From positions 10,230,001-10,294,000 of the forward strand of contig OZ199840.1 in NCBI GenBank assembly GCA_964304625.1: a stretch of 64,000 nucleotides of DNA, given 5' to 3'. This document shows, in pieces, positions 39,602 through 53,388 of the stretch (its first letter is position 1; each line of letters starts with the position of its first letter). This DNA comes from Kudoa neothunni. Its lineage: Eukaryota > Cnidaria. The notes under the pieces were generated by a model, which was given only the letters and a program-made list of their open reading frames with translations, was not told the origin of the DNA and searched no databases. A program made the position numbers and the translations under genes.

Positions 39602-41585
39602 TTAACCCTCGAATGTACTTAAAGTCGACTTACCTCTAATGGATTTTGGGGTAAAAAAATACCCCGGGTTTTTTTATTTCGTATGCAAGAAAAAATTATA
39701 ATTTTTTGAAATTACATGGAAGAGAATAAATATATTGCCAGAACCAGTTGAAAACAAATGAATGAAGTCTATAATAATCCTACGATAACTAGCTTCGTTA
39801 AAAATCGTTGTACTATTTTATAGATAACTAGCGGGAACTGCCCAGCGTTGCTTGGGCAAGATTCCGCAGAAATTCGTTTTTTAATAACATTCGAAAAATA
39901 TATTGAAATCCTGATAACTTCTGTGCAGGGATGTACTAATTCCGGCGTTCATTGAACAATTTCAAGGGCCGATAAGAATGGTATATAATTTAATGTCAGC
40001 GTCGTATTTTTCTGTATTTCCTAATTATTTAAATTACCTTAAAGTGTTATCTGAAACGTTATTTTTTTTGGCCCGACTCAAAAAGTTTTTGTAAGTGCTT
40101 TTTGGGGGAGGTGAAAAAAGACGTCGAGATAGAGAAACATTTACGTAAACTGGTTTTTATTACTCAAATTAATATCAGTTGGCCCGGCATAAACCATTGT
40201 GTGCTCTTTCTCAAAAACACGTACAAATCACGTCAATATCAACATAAATAATTTGTATAAACGGATGAAATAAACATACAACCATCCGCTTTGAATTTAA
40301 TCATTGAGAGTTCAACATAGCGTATGATTTCAATGAAATCTACGTACATAGTGTTTGTATTCTAGAGATTTAATCTATCTGATTATGGCAAGCTCCATTA
40401 ATTCACTATTAATGATGCAAACATAAACTTTTTCCATATCTAAAGCCATTTATAGAGACTTCAAAGTATGAATATCAAGTCAAATCTGTTAAAACTCCCG
40501 ATATAGAGATTGTATTTGCGAGAACACTTAAATTTACACACCAAATTTGTATAAAAAGTCAGATGGCAGCATTTAATTAATATTTGATAGAGCGTACAAG
40601 GGGGAAAGTTAACATAAACCGACAGTCATCATGACATAAGCTGTGTTTAATCCTACAATCGAACTCATGCAATCCGCTTCACAAACTTTGAATCGACAAA
40701 ATCACTATTTTCTAAAAACTTCTGGGAACATTTGGTAGTGCATAAACGATTTAAAGATTTATTGAAACGTGGTGATTTTTAAAAAAATTTCCTAAATGAA
40801 TGTCTCTTTATAAGGAATAAATTTTGTTGCACATGCGTACTTGCAGACACACATGGATACTTTAGCTTTATATATATGCAGTAGATAGTAGAAGGAGAGC
40901 TTTTTATTGCTCATAATAGCGAAAATCTTCTTCAATAAATAAGACAATGTAATTAATTGGTTAACCTTCCAAGTTCCCCAAATCGATTATACACTTGCTG
41001 CTTTCAGGATCACATTGACTCTAGGTTTTTATCGCATCTTTAAATGCAATAAAAATTATGTACTCGCATGTAAAATTGAATAATTCGAATTCGTGGGATA
41101 ACCCAATTTTTGATACGTAAAAATGGTTTAAAATTGTTTATACTAAAAAATATTTATAAATTAAGTTCACCCGTTACGTGAGTTACAAATTAGTTCCCTA
41201 TGGTGGGTAATCACTTTGTGCGGTTTGATGAAAACATGAGCAATATGAATTTTTTTAATATCTCCCTTTGAATATAATATAGGTCATAAAGATTATTCAT
41301 GCCACCAAAAACTTCAAATCCTCATCATATTTACAGTGAGTGATATCCGTTATACCATTGCAGATGCCATCCAGGTAATCCATTTCTTTGGAATGGAGGT
41401 GAATCGTGCGAGTTTAATTAACTAAATTACGTGATTTGTTAAGAATTAAGAGAGGTATATTTTCAAATTTTCCCATCAAAATGTGTTCAACTTGGCGAAA
41501 ATTTCTCTGCCAAAATTATTTAATCTAAATTTGGAAGAGAAAAAAATTGGGAGATTTTTTTACCCAAAATCCATTAGAGGGTTAA
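39602..41585. mobile_element. TTAA-flanked element with a nested insertion
   Basis: Left end TTAACCCTCGAATGTACTT, right end ATCCATTAGAGGGTTAA, 1,984 bp. The first 220 bp follow the left end of the 58,409 element, including TAATCCTACGA. The order is then broken at about 39,823 by repeat R1 and unrelated sequence up to about 40,900. The right portion resumes TTAA-element-like sequence. Confidence 0.55.
39823..40210 (+). repeat. Dispersed repeat R1, copy 2, nested
   Basis: Opens TAACTAGCGGGAACTGCC and continues GTTGCTTGGGCAAG, GTTTTTTAATAACATTCG and TTAAAGTGTTATCTGAAACG, parallel to 16,028-16,410. It lies inside the TTAA element 39,602-41,585, so it is younger than that insertion. Confidence 0.55.
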
Positions 41586-44076
41586 TAAATACAAATAAAA
41601 ATAGTCATTTATTTGATGAGAGATACGGATTAAACTAATTTTCATTGTTATACACGGGAAAAATTATGAAAATAACTTTCATGTTGGTTATCAGACTTAA
41701 TCTCATTTTTAAACATTCTACAATCGATATTACATCATGTTTATTTTGGTGAAATTATCAATATAATGTATTACGGTTTGAATAAATGTTTTAAATATTT
41801 ATAAGTTTAATTTCTATCCAAAAAACCTTAATTTAGATCAAAGCATTAAAAGATTAAATGAACAGCTAAATATTCCAAAAATATCGTTTACCCTTTTTAG
41901 TTAGATAAATTATAAATGAACATTTTACGATAATCAAGTGACGTTATTTGATCAATTTATACTTGGACAAAAAAGGGGTTCATTGAGTTTTTGCGCAACT
42001 TTTTGAAAAATCCGATAAAAAGCATACATAGGATGATAAAATTTGCTTAGCATTAATCTCGGTACATAAAATATCCCTATAACTTTATAAGCATTTAATT
42101 AGATTCGTAACTGAATGGAGCCCACTGAGTTCTCTAGGGTTGATAACATTTTTTGTTTTTGTATAAGTGCGCACGCATTCTACATTTATAGAGTTGATTG
42201 GATATTTCTTTGTATGGTTGGATTATTGACGTAACTTACGTAAGAGAATGACCCTTGAATACCATAAATAATTAAATATAGCAGATTCAAAAAAAAAATA
42301 AAATCTGTAAACAGCCTGTAAGTAACAGTTTAAGCAATTAAATATTTTTAACGCGCACGCAGACATGTAGTTTAGGATTTAAATATACTCTGACAATGGT
42401 AAGTTTCTTAGTTTATGTAGACTGAAACAAAAAACATGCGCAATCAAAGCTTAATTTGGCAGTCACGTGGCGTAATTTTGCCATCATAAGGTACGATTTT
42501 AATTCAAGAGTCTCGGATTAAAATAATAATAAATAAGATAGCTAACATGATAGAAAATTAAGTGTAGATGTGGAAGTGGCCTTGACAAAAGTAGACGATG
42601 GAAACATAGAAGAAGGAAACAATCGCCTTCTACAAAGAAACATTTTAAAGATTAATCCAATCTCATACATTTTTTTGATAAAATCTAAATCGTTAAATAG
42701 CTGGATTAGTTATCAAAGTTACAATTCTATAATACAATGAAAACAAAACATTCTAAATCACATGTCATACTTGTGCTATTGTTAAATATAATCCTCAATT
42801 GAATGGTCGGTTCTAGATGGTGAAGAAAAGTTTTTTATTAGCGCATCCACATCAAATGTTTCCGTTCAAATTTTAGTTGGTTATCAATAATTAATACCAT
42901 TAAACGATTTTCCCTCGAAAATTAATACCACATGTGAACAAATCAATGTCCACATAAAATACATTAAATAGTCGTTTGCTGACGATGTGTAATCGGATTT
43001 AACATCATTAATCCTTATTCTTTTTTTGTGCGGTACAGCACTAATTTACTGTATTGTAATATTGTAACAGGCGTGAGGATGATATATTGTTATCCGATTA
43101 TGAAAAAATATTATTCACAATCATCCAGCGGTAGCATACTATTGAGTTGAAGATTATCATCATCTAGGTTCGTTATTAATAGTGAATGTGCGTTGATCTG
43201 AGTGGGACATTTGGTGCTATGCGTGCAGTTGTTACACTGTTAAATTGGGATATAATTCTTTCCTCATTTTTGGAGTGGAAACTTAACAAATACACCACAT
43301 TAGTGAGTGATTTGGTTCGGAATGTGAACTACGAACACTTATTGTTGAATTTAAAATGATAATTGCGCAGGCGTTTTTCTCTGTTTAGGTGCAGTCAGCG
43401 CTGACTCACTACAGTCACATCCAAAAAAAATAACCGGTTTATCTCATTAACACACGCTTAAATTCAATTTTTTCGGCTAAGCAGATTTCATTAGATATTC
43501 CCGTAGAGTTATTTTGTTCACACGGTGCAACTGCTCAATCCATTAGAGTCGAATCATATTGTTTTACCAGGTGGATTGGATGTTGGTTTTTCATGTGGGA
43601 CATGTAACACCGATTGTTTATCCATATCCCTTGGTAAGCTTACTGTATAAAAGTATTAGCCGTTATTGATACCGACAATAAAAGTGAATGATTCAATGTC
43701 AATTATTGGCTCTATTCATGGATGGGTGGATGGTTTTTAACAGCGCTTAGCTTCATTCACAATTCAGTTTCATTATGCATATCTCTATTTGAGCATACTT
43801 GTGAATTTTGGGTTGACTCACTGAATACAATCATAATCGGACATTATTCAGATTAAATTAAAAATTAATGTTAAAAATTTTTTAATATTAGTAACGAGGA
43901 TTGTAGGTCTGTGTGTGGGCAATAAATAGTTTTAGTTTGTTGTAGTGGTTGTTGTGGTTGGGAGAGGTTTAAGTGTTAAGAAACAAGCAGGGCGGCCATC
44001 AGCATGCGAGTTGTATCCCATCGGATCGTCGCGTGCTGTTGCTATAGAAGGTGCGTCGGTGTTTTTTGCTTTCCCA

Positions 44077-47000
44077 ATGGGCAGAGGTACATCCAGTCAA
44101 TCTCCACCAAAGTCTGTACATAATGCGACCATGGAAACTGAAGCAACAGTTGATAACAAGGTAGTTTGTCCAACTGCTAATGTCTAACTCATTCTCGCCC
44201 CATCCATCCATCCATCCAACCACTCATCAATTTCGATATGTGTTGTTGGATCTAGATGTTGTATATGTGGTAACACGTGTGTTATTTTATTTTCTCTTTC
44301 CAACTATCATCATTCACCGACTCGATTAATGTGAATATGAAATTATTGAATGACGATTAAGTTGGTATAATTTTCACATCGATACAATACTCCAATTAAT
44401 TGTTACCATAAGAATTATATTTATTTTATTTTAATCCAATAGAACATGAGTTAATTTTTTTCAATCCAAACCTTCCACATCACCAAATTTGATCGACCAT
44501 TTGGATGATGATTGAACCCGGTGAGCGATCAATTGGATGGTGTTTACTCTTAACCCCAATTATGTAAACTACCTGCTATGATGCGTGGTTTATTATAGTG
44601 GTGGATGGTGCAGTGTGTTAGTGGACGCCTTTTTAAACAACACGCTACGTTTCCATGAACATCACTCATCTGTTTTAGATTGACTCTCACACTTTCATCA
44701 ACCATAAACAACACATCATGAAAACACTGCAATCGAAAATTGGACAGGATTTCAGTGTGGATACCAGCTCCAGCTCGAGTATCAGCAGCAGCAATAGCAG
44801 CGTTCAGAATTATTCGGGTTAGTTTCTATTCCCTTGTGGCGTCATTCATTAGTCATTGTCGCTGTGAGCCTTTTCAGTTGGTTAAGTAGTTGATTGATAT
44901 TTTTGTTGTAACAATTGGGTGGAGGACGTGTGCACATCGATACAACCATCTTTGTCATATACAAAATACGATCTGCTACATTTTAACAACTGATAAACAT
45001 CTCTTAGCTGCTGTTTGATTATAGCCAACCTTTATTCTACGACATATTTAGATCAACTCACAGAGAACAAAAAGAGTTTATCCAACTCCTGTGGTGAAAA
45101 TCAGATCGTTACAATTGCAACGATGGGCGACAGCAACTCTCCTACACATCCTCTCAATGTGAACAACGCCAAATTTGATCTTATCTTCAAGTTGGTCAGC
45201 GATGGCCATATTACACCCGACAAATTCAACACCGAAAATGAAAGCCTACTTGGAATCGCTTGCTCAACTGGTAACACTTTTTTTGACATGATTCCCATTA
45301 TATAACTTAATTCGAATAGGGCATTTCAATCTTGTTCGATTGTTGATACAAAAAGGAGCCGATGTCAATCATCTAGGTGCCAACGGTGAGCACACTCCTC
45401 TTATGGAGGCTGTCAATAACAATTCGATCCAAATTGCCAAATGTCTAATCAATCACAACGCTAATGTAATTTTATACATGCTCAGTCATTTTTAGGCGGT
45501 TTTTGGTGGTAGGTGAACGCAAAATCCAAATCTGGTTACACTGCTCTTCATATTGCCTGCGCCTCGGGAAGTCTTCCTTGTACCAAACTGTTGATTGAAT
45601 CCGGCGCCGACCCTACCATCTGCAGTGCTCTACTTAGAACCCGGTAATGGAAGCCGCGTTTTGTGGTCATTCCGAATTATCGCCTATCTACTTGATGAAT
45701 CCCCTAACACTATCAACTCAACTGAAGTATATTTCAAATTTGACACTCGCTCGTCATTTTTGATTATCGGTTTATTCTAGTGTCTCACCAACTGTACCAA
45801 CAACAACAACAACAACAGCAACAGCAACAGCAACAACAACAACAACAATCACGCCAGTAGCAACAGTTTAACATTACAACATGTACATTGTAGCTCGTCG
45901 TCGTCGGCCAGCGGTCCAAACTCTACCTCGGCTCCTTGCACCAGTGACAACTTTTTCAAAATGTGCCACATCAATTTTAGAGAATCTCCACTTTTGATCG
46001 CTTCTCATCGTGGTATTTTTTTTTGTCGGTGGACCTGATTGGTTTTAATATCGCTGTTCTCATGATATTTCAATTATAATTAAATGCATCCAAATATTAT
46101 TGCATTTACAAACTATTGATAAATGATTTAATTTTCCAATTTTTTATCATTCGTTATTTAATTGTAATATTCTAAAATAATTTAAAAATTATTACTATTA
46201 TTACAATGTTCATTTTCGTATATTTTATTAATTCTTATATAATTCAATAACTACTATATGCTTTACTTTTGTGATATTTTATTATAATTTTCTAATTCTA
46301 ACAATTCTTAGAGTATTTAACAGTTATTGTTATTATTATATTTGTTAATTTTTTCAAGTCATTTATTAAATAGGATAATCGTTCAGCATCTATACAATAA
46401 TTAATTGAGTGTTATGCTCATTATTTTATTCTAAAATTTAAAATGAGTGGCTCTATATTGATGTTTTGAAAATTCTTTAATTAATTCTATGAATTATTAG
46501 ATTTTATAAAATCAATTTATTGTCTAATTTTTTTATATTTTTTAATAAATATTTTATCACATCAGTTCCCCATTTTCTGAAATTATATAATACCTGACGC
46601 CATTTTTTACGTAATTATGGTATGATTGACTAAATAGACGAATTCTTAAATTCTTATTAATATAAAATTTTCGTTAATTATATTGATCGTTAAATAATTG
46701 ACATTATTTATTTATACTTGGAGTATAATTAACTTATTGTATTAATTATTATTTATTTTCCAATTAATGTATTAATTAATACAAACAAGCGCTAAATATT
46801 TGCTAGTTATTATACTTGTTAATTCACAGAGAATTGTAAATTAATTAAATCTGCATAATCTTGAATAACCGATTAAATGTGATAAATTTTCATCAAATAT
46901 ACTAATCGTTATATATTTGAAAAAGACAAAATTTTGTTGACAATTTTTCTAATATTAATCTTCTGCACCTATCTACAATCTTTGCGCCTAATTCCATAAT

Positions 47001-50000
47001 TCCTGGTTATGTGTTGCAATTTAAATTTACTCTTTATAATTAAATCTGACATTATTGCACGTATATTAAATGTAGATTGTTAACACCCCGAATTCATTAA
47101 TATTTCATTAATTTTTTAATATTTCCATAATATTGAATTGGATTTTATTATTAACTACGGGGAGAGTTGAACGAATCTATACTACGCGGAAGCTTATATT
47201 ACCAATAAAAATTAGATAAGCTGCCCAATATAGAGTTTACGACCTTTTTAGTTATCTTCGACAATAATGTTGTGTTAATATTGAAGCAGTGAGATTCTCA
47301 AATTATAATGTTTAACACAAATATGTAGTAATTAACGTTCAGTTGTGCTATTAGTTTACTAGAGTAAAGATGGGTTTCCATGGAGCAGAGTATTAATTCT
47401 CAATCAAACTGTTTTTTGACAATTGGATTGTTTGTTGAGTTACTAACAACGTTTGTAGGTCACGCAGATGCGGTCCGTGCCATTCTAGAACGAATGTCCT
47501 ACATGGTGAACCCCGAGGAGGATATAATGTCGTCAATTCTTGAGGCAACTATTGACTGTCATGTTCATGTGGTTGAGTTGTTGTTGGATTTCGCCTCAAA
47601 AAATTTTGAGATTGACGAAGCGTTGAACTCACCTTTGACGTTAGCGGCCAGCGGGGGACACCTAGGTCTCGTAAAGTTATTCCTAGATTATGGCGCCAAT
47701 CCTAACGATTTTAATGCGGAAGGCTTCACTCCATTGATGGAAGCTTGTCGTGAAGGCCACCTTGATGTAATTAGGTATTTTTTGTCGCCAGAAGTTGGCG
47801 CCCAAATCAACACCATCACCAAAGAACACGGCGAAACTGCGCTCACTATCTCCTGTTGCAGCGGTAATTTGGAGACGGTGAAACACTTGGTAGAAGTGGG
47901 TAAAGCGTCCATAGAACTGGGTCATTCGCCACCATTGCTTGAGGCCGCTTCGGAAAATCATGCCGATATTGTGGAATATCTCATCAAAAAAGGTGCGGCT
48001 ATCAACTCGAAAGGTTCGGTCGGTAGAGATGCTCTCTATCAAGCGTGTGAAGCGGGAAATATCGATGTCGTCAAAGTGCTTTTGAAACATGAGGCTGATA
48101 TTGAGAGTTGTGCCGATGACTCAAAAACTCCACTTATGCGAGCGGTTGAAAGTGGCCACATTGATATTGTGGAATACCTACTGTCTAAGGGTGCCCGTGT
48201 CAACTCTAGATGCTCATCAAGCGAATGGAGTCCTCTGATTATTGCGTGTCTGTCCGGAAATGTTATTATGGCTCGTTATCTGGTGGCTAATGGTGCAGAT
48301 CCACGCGTAAAAATGACCGACAACTCCTCTCTACTCATTGAAGCCACAAGAGCCGGCCATCTGAATATCGTAGCTTTCCTACTTAATCCATCCATGAGCA
48401 CTCCTCATTTCCAAACCAATTGTGATAATCATGCGGCAACGGGGACATCAACTTCAATCTCCACACAAACGGTGGTAATGCCACCTGTGAGTGACAACAA
48501 AATGCCGTCTGTCTATTGGCAAAGCGATTCATCGGAAATTGAGCGTCTTCGAACATTGATACCTCCTAGGATATTGGACCTCTACATGAAAGCCAACAAA
48601 ATAACTGACAGAAACGCTGCATGCAATTCTATGGCTGCTGCTTTTCAATCATATTCGAAAAAATTATTTGATTCACCGCAGTGTGGCAACAACCAATCTT
48701 CACAAACAACAGTCACCACTCAGGACGGTCACATTAAGAATGTACTACAAGTTTCTGATAAAACTCAGGCTTCAAGTGGCAACAACAACACAATCAAAAA
48801 GCCCACTCGTATGTGCGAATATCACAACTTAATGGAATCCATGTCTTCGTTAGACTGGAATAGTTTGCCGAGTGATTTACTTTCTCTTAGCAACACTAAC
48901 GATATTAAAGAGTATGCTACGGCTACAACTGGTGATAATCAATGCATCGTTGATAACACTGGAAAGACTACCATCGCTATCAATAACAATAATAACGATG
49001 GAAACTGTTTTGGCCCACACCGCAATATCAGTTTACTCAATCTACTTGAACATCTTAGTTTAAAAGGTTCTAAACTCGTGTCGCCAGTGATAGCTCAAAG
49101 TGATGATTGTTTTAACATGAACCCAGCGCCTTCTAACAGCTGTTGTGACGGTGGAGGACATAACGTCGTTGACTGCTGTTGTCTTGCCTCGTACGCTAAC
49201 AAATATCTCCAAATGAATGATGTTGGTTCGCCCATATCTGACGATTGTATTAGAAATGTGATAAAAAAAATCAACGCCCACTTCAAAGTCTGCTCAAACC
49301 CTTTCAACGATATTAACCATCGCACAGATATCAACAGAGACAGTCCTCTTTCCATCGCCGCCAATATGGGCTATTTGGATATTGTAGATTATTTGGTGAG
49401 AAACGGTGCCGATGTAAATATTGTCGACCGTAAGGGATACACTCCTCTCATGGTAGCATGTGCTGCTGGACATTTTCATGTGGCCAACTATCTTCTTTCG
49501 CTAAAAAAAGTGGATGTGAATGTGAAATCTGATCGAAATCATGACACAGCTCTCACCTTGGCCACCGCAGCTGGGCGAGTCGATCTTGTGGATTTACTGA
49601 TTGATCGTGGTGCCATCGTTGAACATAAAACATCCAACGATTATACTCCACTTTGCTTGGCTTCACATAACGGTCACTTAGATATAGTCAAATTGTTGTT
49701 GGGTAGGAAAGCCAATGTGAATTGTCGCACTACCTACTCTCCATTGATTCTCGCAGTGATGAATGGACACGAAAAAGTCGCTGAATTGCTGATCAATTAT
49801 GGAGCTGATGTGAATGCATCAGTGGAATCCAATGGAAGCACTCCACTTTCCATCGCTGTCTATGCCAACAAAGCCAACTTGGCTGACCTTTTGCTTAAGA
49901 ACGGAGCCGTACCTGATTGTAAGAACAAAGTTGGTTATACACCATTTATGGACGCAGTATCGTCAAACAATGTTGCGATTGGTAGAATTCTCTTGGATTA

Positions 50001-53000
50001 CAACTGTGATGCCTCTACAACATCAAGCGTTGCTTGTCGTGAAAGTGCAATGTTGTTGACTGCTGAAAAAGGACACAATGAATTTATGGAAATGCTCCTA
50101 CAACGCAAGTTCCCAGTGGACTGTCGTAATAAAAAAGGTCAGACTCCATCATGGATCTCAGCTACAAATGGATTTTTAAATTGTCTCATTTTGCTGTACG
50201 AATATAAAGCCAATATTGAATTACCTGATTATGGTGGTGTCACTCCTTTGTTGAGTGCATTCAAAAATTGCCACATTGAAGTTGTGGAGTGGTTGGTCAG
50301 TAAGGTTGATCAGCTACCTTCATTAGGAGTGTGTCGTAAACACATGCTGAAATGCGCTGCCCCTCTCAAGTCCAAATATGAACACACTTATGATATCCTG
50401 AGCAAAGCTATACATCGTAAAAGTCAAATTGCTGAAATGAATGCAAATCGATTGTTGTTGGAAGAAGAACGAGTAAAAAATAAAAAGAAGAAAAAGCGCA
50501 AAACTAAAAAACCTAACAAGCCAATCAAAGAACCTGAAGTTGTAGTTACTGCTAAAATCAAATCATCACCCATTAAACCACAAATATTGGCAACCTCTGA
50601 AATTTCTACAAAGTCAGATGACGAACTGCCACTCGATAATGAAACCAAATCCAGCAATCAGGAAACAGACTCTATTAAAAGCACAAATGAAATTAGTAGT
50701 GAGCAATTAAGTGGTGCCACTTCGGATGAAGAATCAGAATCCGATGGATGGATTTCTAATCAACAGCAACAGCAATCCCAACAATTACAACCTCACATTT
50801 CCACTCATTATTCACACCAATCGCAATCTTTGGCTGTACCCTCATCGAAAAAAGTGTCAAAACCTATCAGAATTAATTTGGATATGGCCGAATCGATCAC
50901 TGAAGTTATCTACATCAGTAGAAATTCTGTGAGTAGAACAATTGGACGAAATGGATCAACCATTAGTGCTGTAAAATGCAAAACCTCCACTTATATCGAT
51001 ATTGATACCGTCACCGAATTTGAAGGTGGTAAATTGTGTAAAACGGTGATTATTGGCAAAAAGGATGGTGTCGAACAAGCTAAGCGTATATTGAAGTCTA
51101 TTGAAAACAACTCTCCGTCTGTGATGGATGAGTTAGTATCATTTATTGGTGAATATGCACAATTCAATTTTACCAACACAAACCAACCCTCCAACGCTAT
51201 TAGCAACACACAAAAAACAACCTCACAAGAACCTGCTGTCGCTACCAGTACTAATCACAAAAAACCACCCCAAATATCTGTATCTTCACGTATCCCTTCT
51301 TCCTATAAACATTCGGCAGAACGTGCTGTTCTCTCCTCTACTTCTTCAACCAGCAATCTGCCTTCATCTGTAGCATCAACCCCGCCCACCACCAGTTTGA
51401 ATACTGTTGTTGTTGGTGCTACTGCGGATAAATCTAAAAAGCTCAAATCCAGTAATTTGGCTAAAGAATCCAACCCTTCTTCTCCATCTGGTACTTCAAG
51501 TCAGTCCTTTGTGTGTACTCAAAAAACCCATAAACCACCACAACCTGTCATTAAAACAACCACCGTCACTTTGAAGGATAATCATTCTCGTAGTAGAAAA
51601 CCATTCTCTGCCGATAAGTCACCATCAAGTGGCTTTCCAACACGTTATGTAGCTGCTACTGGTGCTAAAACTAAGCCAAAAGCTTCCAACGATAGAGCAG
51701 CAACAACCGCCAATCGTCAACAACATAATGACTCTGAAGCTGTGGATATTTCTTGGTTTCCCTTGTTGAAATCGTCCGAATATCTTCCTGCGCGTGGAGT
51801 TGCTGATACTAACAACACCGATACCCCTGCTCAAAATTACAATGAAGTATTAAATGAGGTCCAGAAAAATTCATTCCCAACATCTCTTAATGAATCCACT
51901 TTGATCGGCCTTCCGTGTAATGAGAGAGCATTTGCTACACTGAATCCAAGCTGCGAAAGTTTAAAACTTACTCCGGGAAAAGGTAGAAAAGGTGCTCCTG
52001 TATCAAAATTGACCAGTACCAAATATACGGATTGGAAAAGCATTCTACAAAATGCCCACAGCAAGTATCCATCCTTCGTCAGTACCATCGATAAGGAAAC
52101 TTTACTGAGGGTTACGGACTCATTGGCCAAAGACATCAGCTCGATTTCTAATGACGCTATGAATGATATTTCGACTTTGAACCAACTGTACAATGATAGA
52201 TCAAATACAACAAATACTTCCACCAGCCGACTGTTAGAAAGTTACCAGGATAACTTCAATTTTAGCAGCCTCGGTTATCACAGTTTAACCACAGATCCAC
52301 TCACTTCTTCTATACCTCCTAATTCCCACCAAATGTCGTCAGCTATCCCTGGAATGCATGATTCATCGTCTGTTCCATTCAATTACGGATTTCCTATGTC
52401 TTCTAACCAACAATATATGACTGGCACTGAAGGTGGCAACCACAGACATGGTACTGGGATAAATTTACCCCAGAATTCTTCTGTCTCATCAATGCACAAT
52501 TCTAATTCGAGAAATGTCGACGCTAATATACACCATTCTGGTGTTGCCCCTGTACCTCAATTTCATCCAATTCATCCTTCTCCATTGTCGCCTTCATTAG
52601 CAGCTACCGGAGGCCATTTCAGTATGTGTTTCTATTTTCCTGATATCATTTTTATGTTTCAACTGTTTTAATGTGTTTAGTAATACCGGCGTGCAATCCC
52701 CATTTCTTTCAAAGGTTTAATAATGCTCGGCAGGTAAATTTACCCTGTCATAGGCGGAACTACTCTTCTACGTTCCCCTATGTAAATGATGCAACTTTCG
52801 ATTACAGCACAGCCAATTTCGAACAAAATTTCACGAATATGAATAATCCTCGTCTTGTACGAACTACTACTATTTCTTCTTTTCTTGAGAGATATAACCT
52901 AATGGATCTCTACGAATATATCAAATGCTCGGTTAATTCTATGGACGAATTATTAGCCCTGAATGACAATCAACTGCTCGATATCAATATTCCTGTGGTA

Positions 53001-53189
53001 TGTTACTACTTTTTTGTACTGGTATACATATATATATATATATATTCTATTCTATAGCGATACATTCAAACACTTCGAATCGCTATGAACGATTTTCTTC
53101 TCAATAACTCAACAGTTCCTAATAATTCAGCTAATTTTCATAGAAATTCACAAGGTTATAACTTTTATCAAAATGAATATAATTCTTAG
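44077..53189 (+). CDS. ANKHD1: ANKHD1/MASK homologue with ankyrin repeats, KH and C-terminal SAM-like domain
   Basis: Nine exons: 44077-44160, 44679-44817, 45025-45270, 45320-45465, 45513-45726, 45781-46012, 47459-52621, 52681-52997 and 53058-53189. All join in matching phase, and the product is about 2,224 residues. The start may instead be the ATG at 44131. Ankyrin block 1 spans about residues 85-674, and block 2 about 977-1334, each with many TPLMEA/GADVN-type repeats. A poly-basic stretch follows, then a KH domain (about 1496-1570) with GRNG as its GxxG loop, a long Ser/Thr/Gln-rich region and a SAM-like domain (about 2138-2196). Known homologues are large scaffolds in Hippo/Yorkie and receptor tyrosine kinase signalling that also bind RNA. 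Exon 5 needs one C near 45,640 and one A near 45,676 added to stay in frame. Intron 6 is 1,446 bp; most others are 47-60 bp. Confidence 0.95.
45796..45850 (+). repeat. (AAC)n/(AGC) trinucleotide run in MASK exon 6
   Basis: A roughly 55-bp run of AAC with interspersed AGC codes for an Asn/Ser tract between two ankyrin segments. Such runs are length-variable and common in this gene family's linkers. Confidence 0.8.
46013..47458 (+). other. Large MASK intron
   Basis: Intron 6 runs from G|GTATTTTT to TTTGTAG|GT and joins ASHRG to HADAVRAIL in the middle of an ankyrin repeat. It is about 25 times longer than most introns here and extremely AT-rich. No gene or bounded repeat was seen inside. Confidence 0.8.
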
Positions 53190-53382
53190 TTTACATCGAT
53201 TAAACTCGTTTTTTTGCGTGTTTTTAAGTGTGTGGCGTTTTATGGACCTATAATTAAGAGATAGGTAAGATACCATGTGTTGGAGATCTCTTGGATGTGA
53301 ATCTTACGTCGCATCAACAAGTATTGGCTCTTTTTGCATTTAAATGGTCCTTAAAATGTTCCATTAAGTGTTTTTACTACAT

Positions 53383-53388
53383 AATAAA
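53383..53388 (+). terminator. Putative polyadenylation signal of MASK
   Basis: AATAAA about 195 nt after the TAG of the MASK coding region, the first such hexamer downstream. Confidence 0.5.

Larger units (their letters stand above)
34153..44076. other. Long repeat-rich intergenic region
   Basis: No host gene found over almost 10 kb. It holds two TTAA elements (36,205-37,475 and 39,602-41,585), another TTAA-type right tip at 35,685-35,701, repeat R1 copy 2, a tRNA-like sequence near 39,440-39,510 and a MITE-B copy at about 42,240-42,420. The last 900 bp before 44,077 should include the promoter of the MASK gene. I see no specific element there. Confidence 0.5.

Noticed and set aside
47683-52223. 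Several minus-strand frames opposite MASK exon 7
   Set aside because: Shadows of the long conserved ankyrin/KH coding exon.
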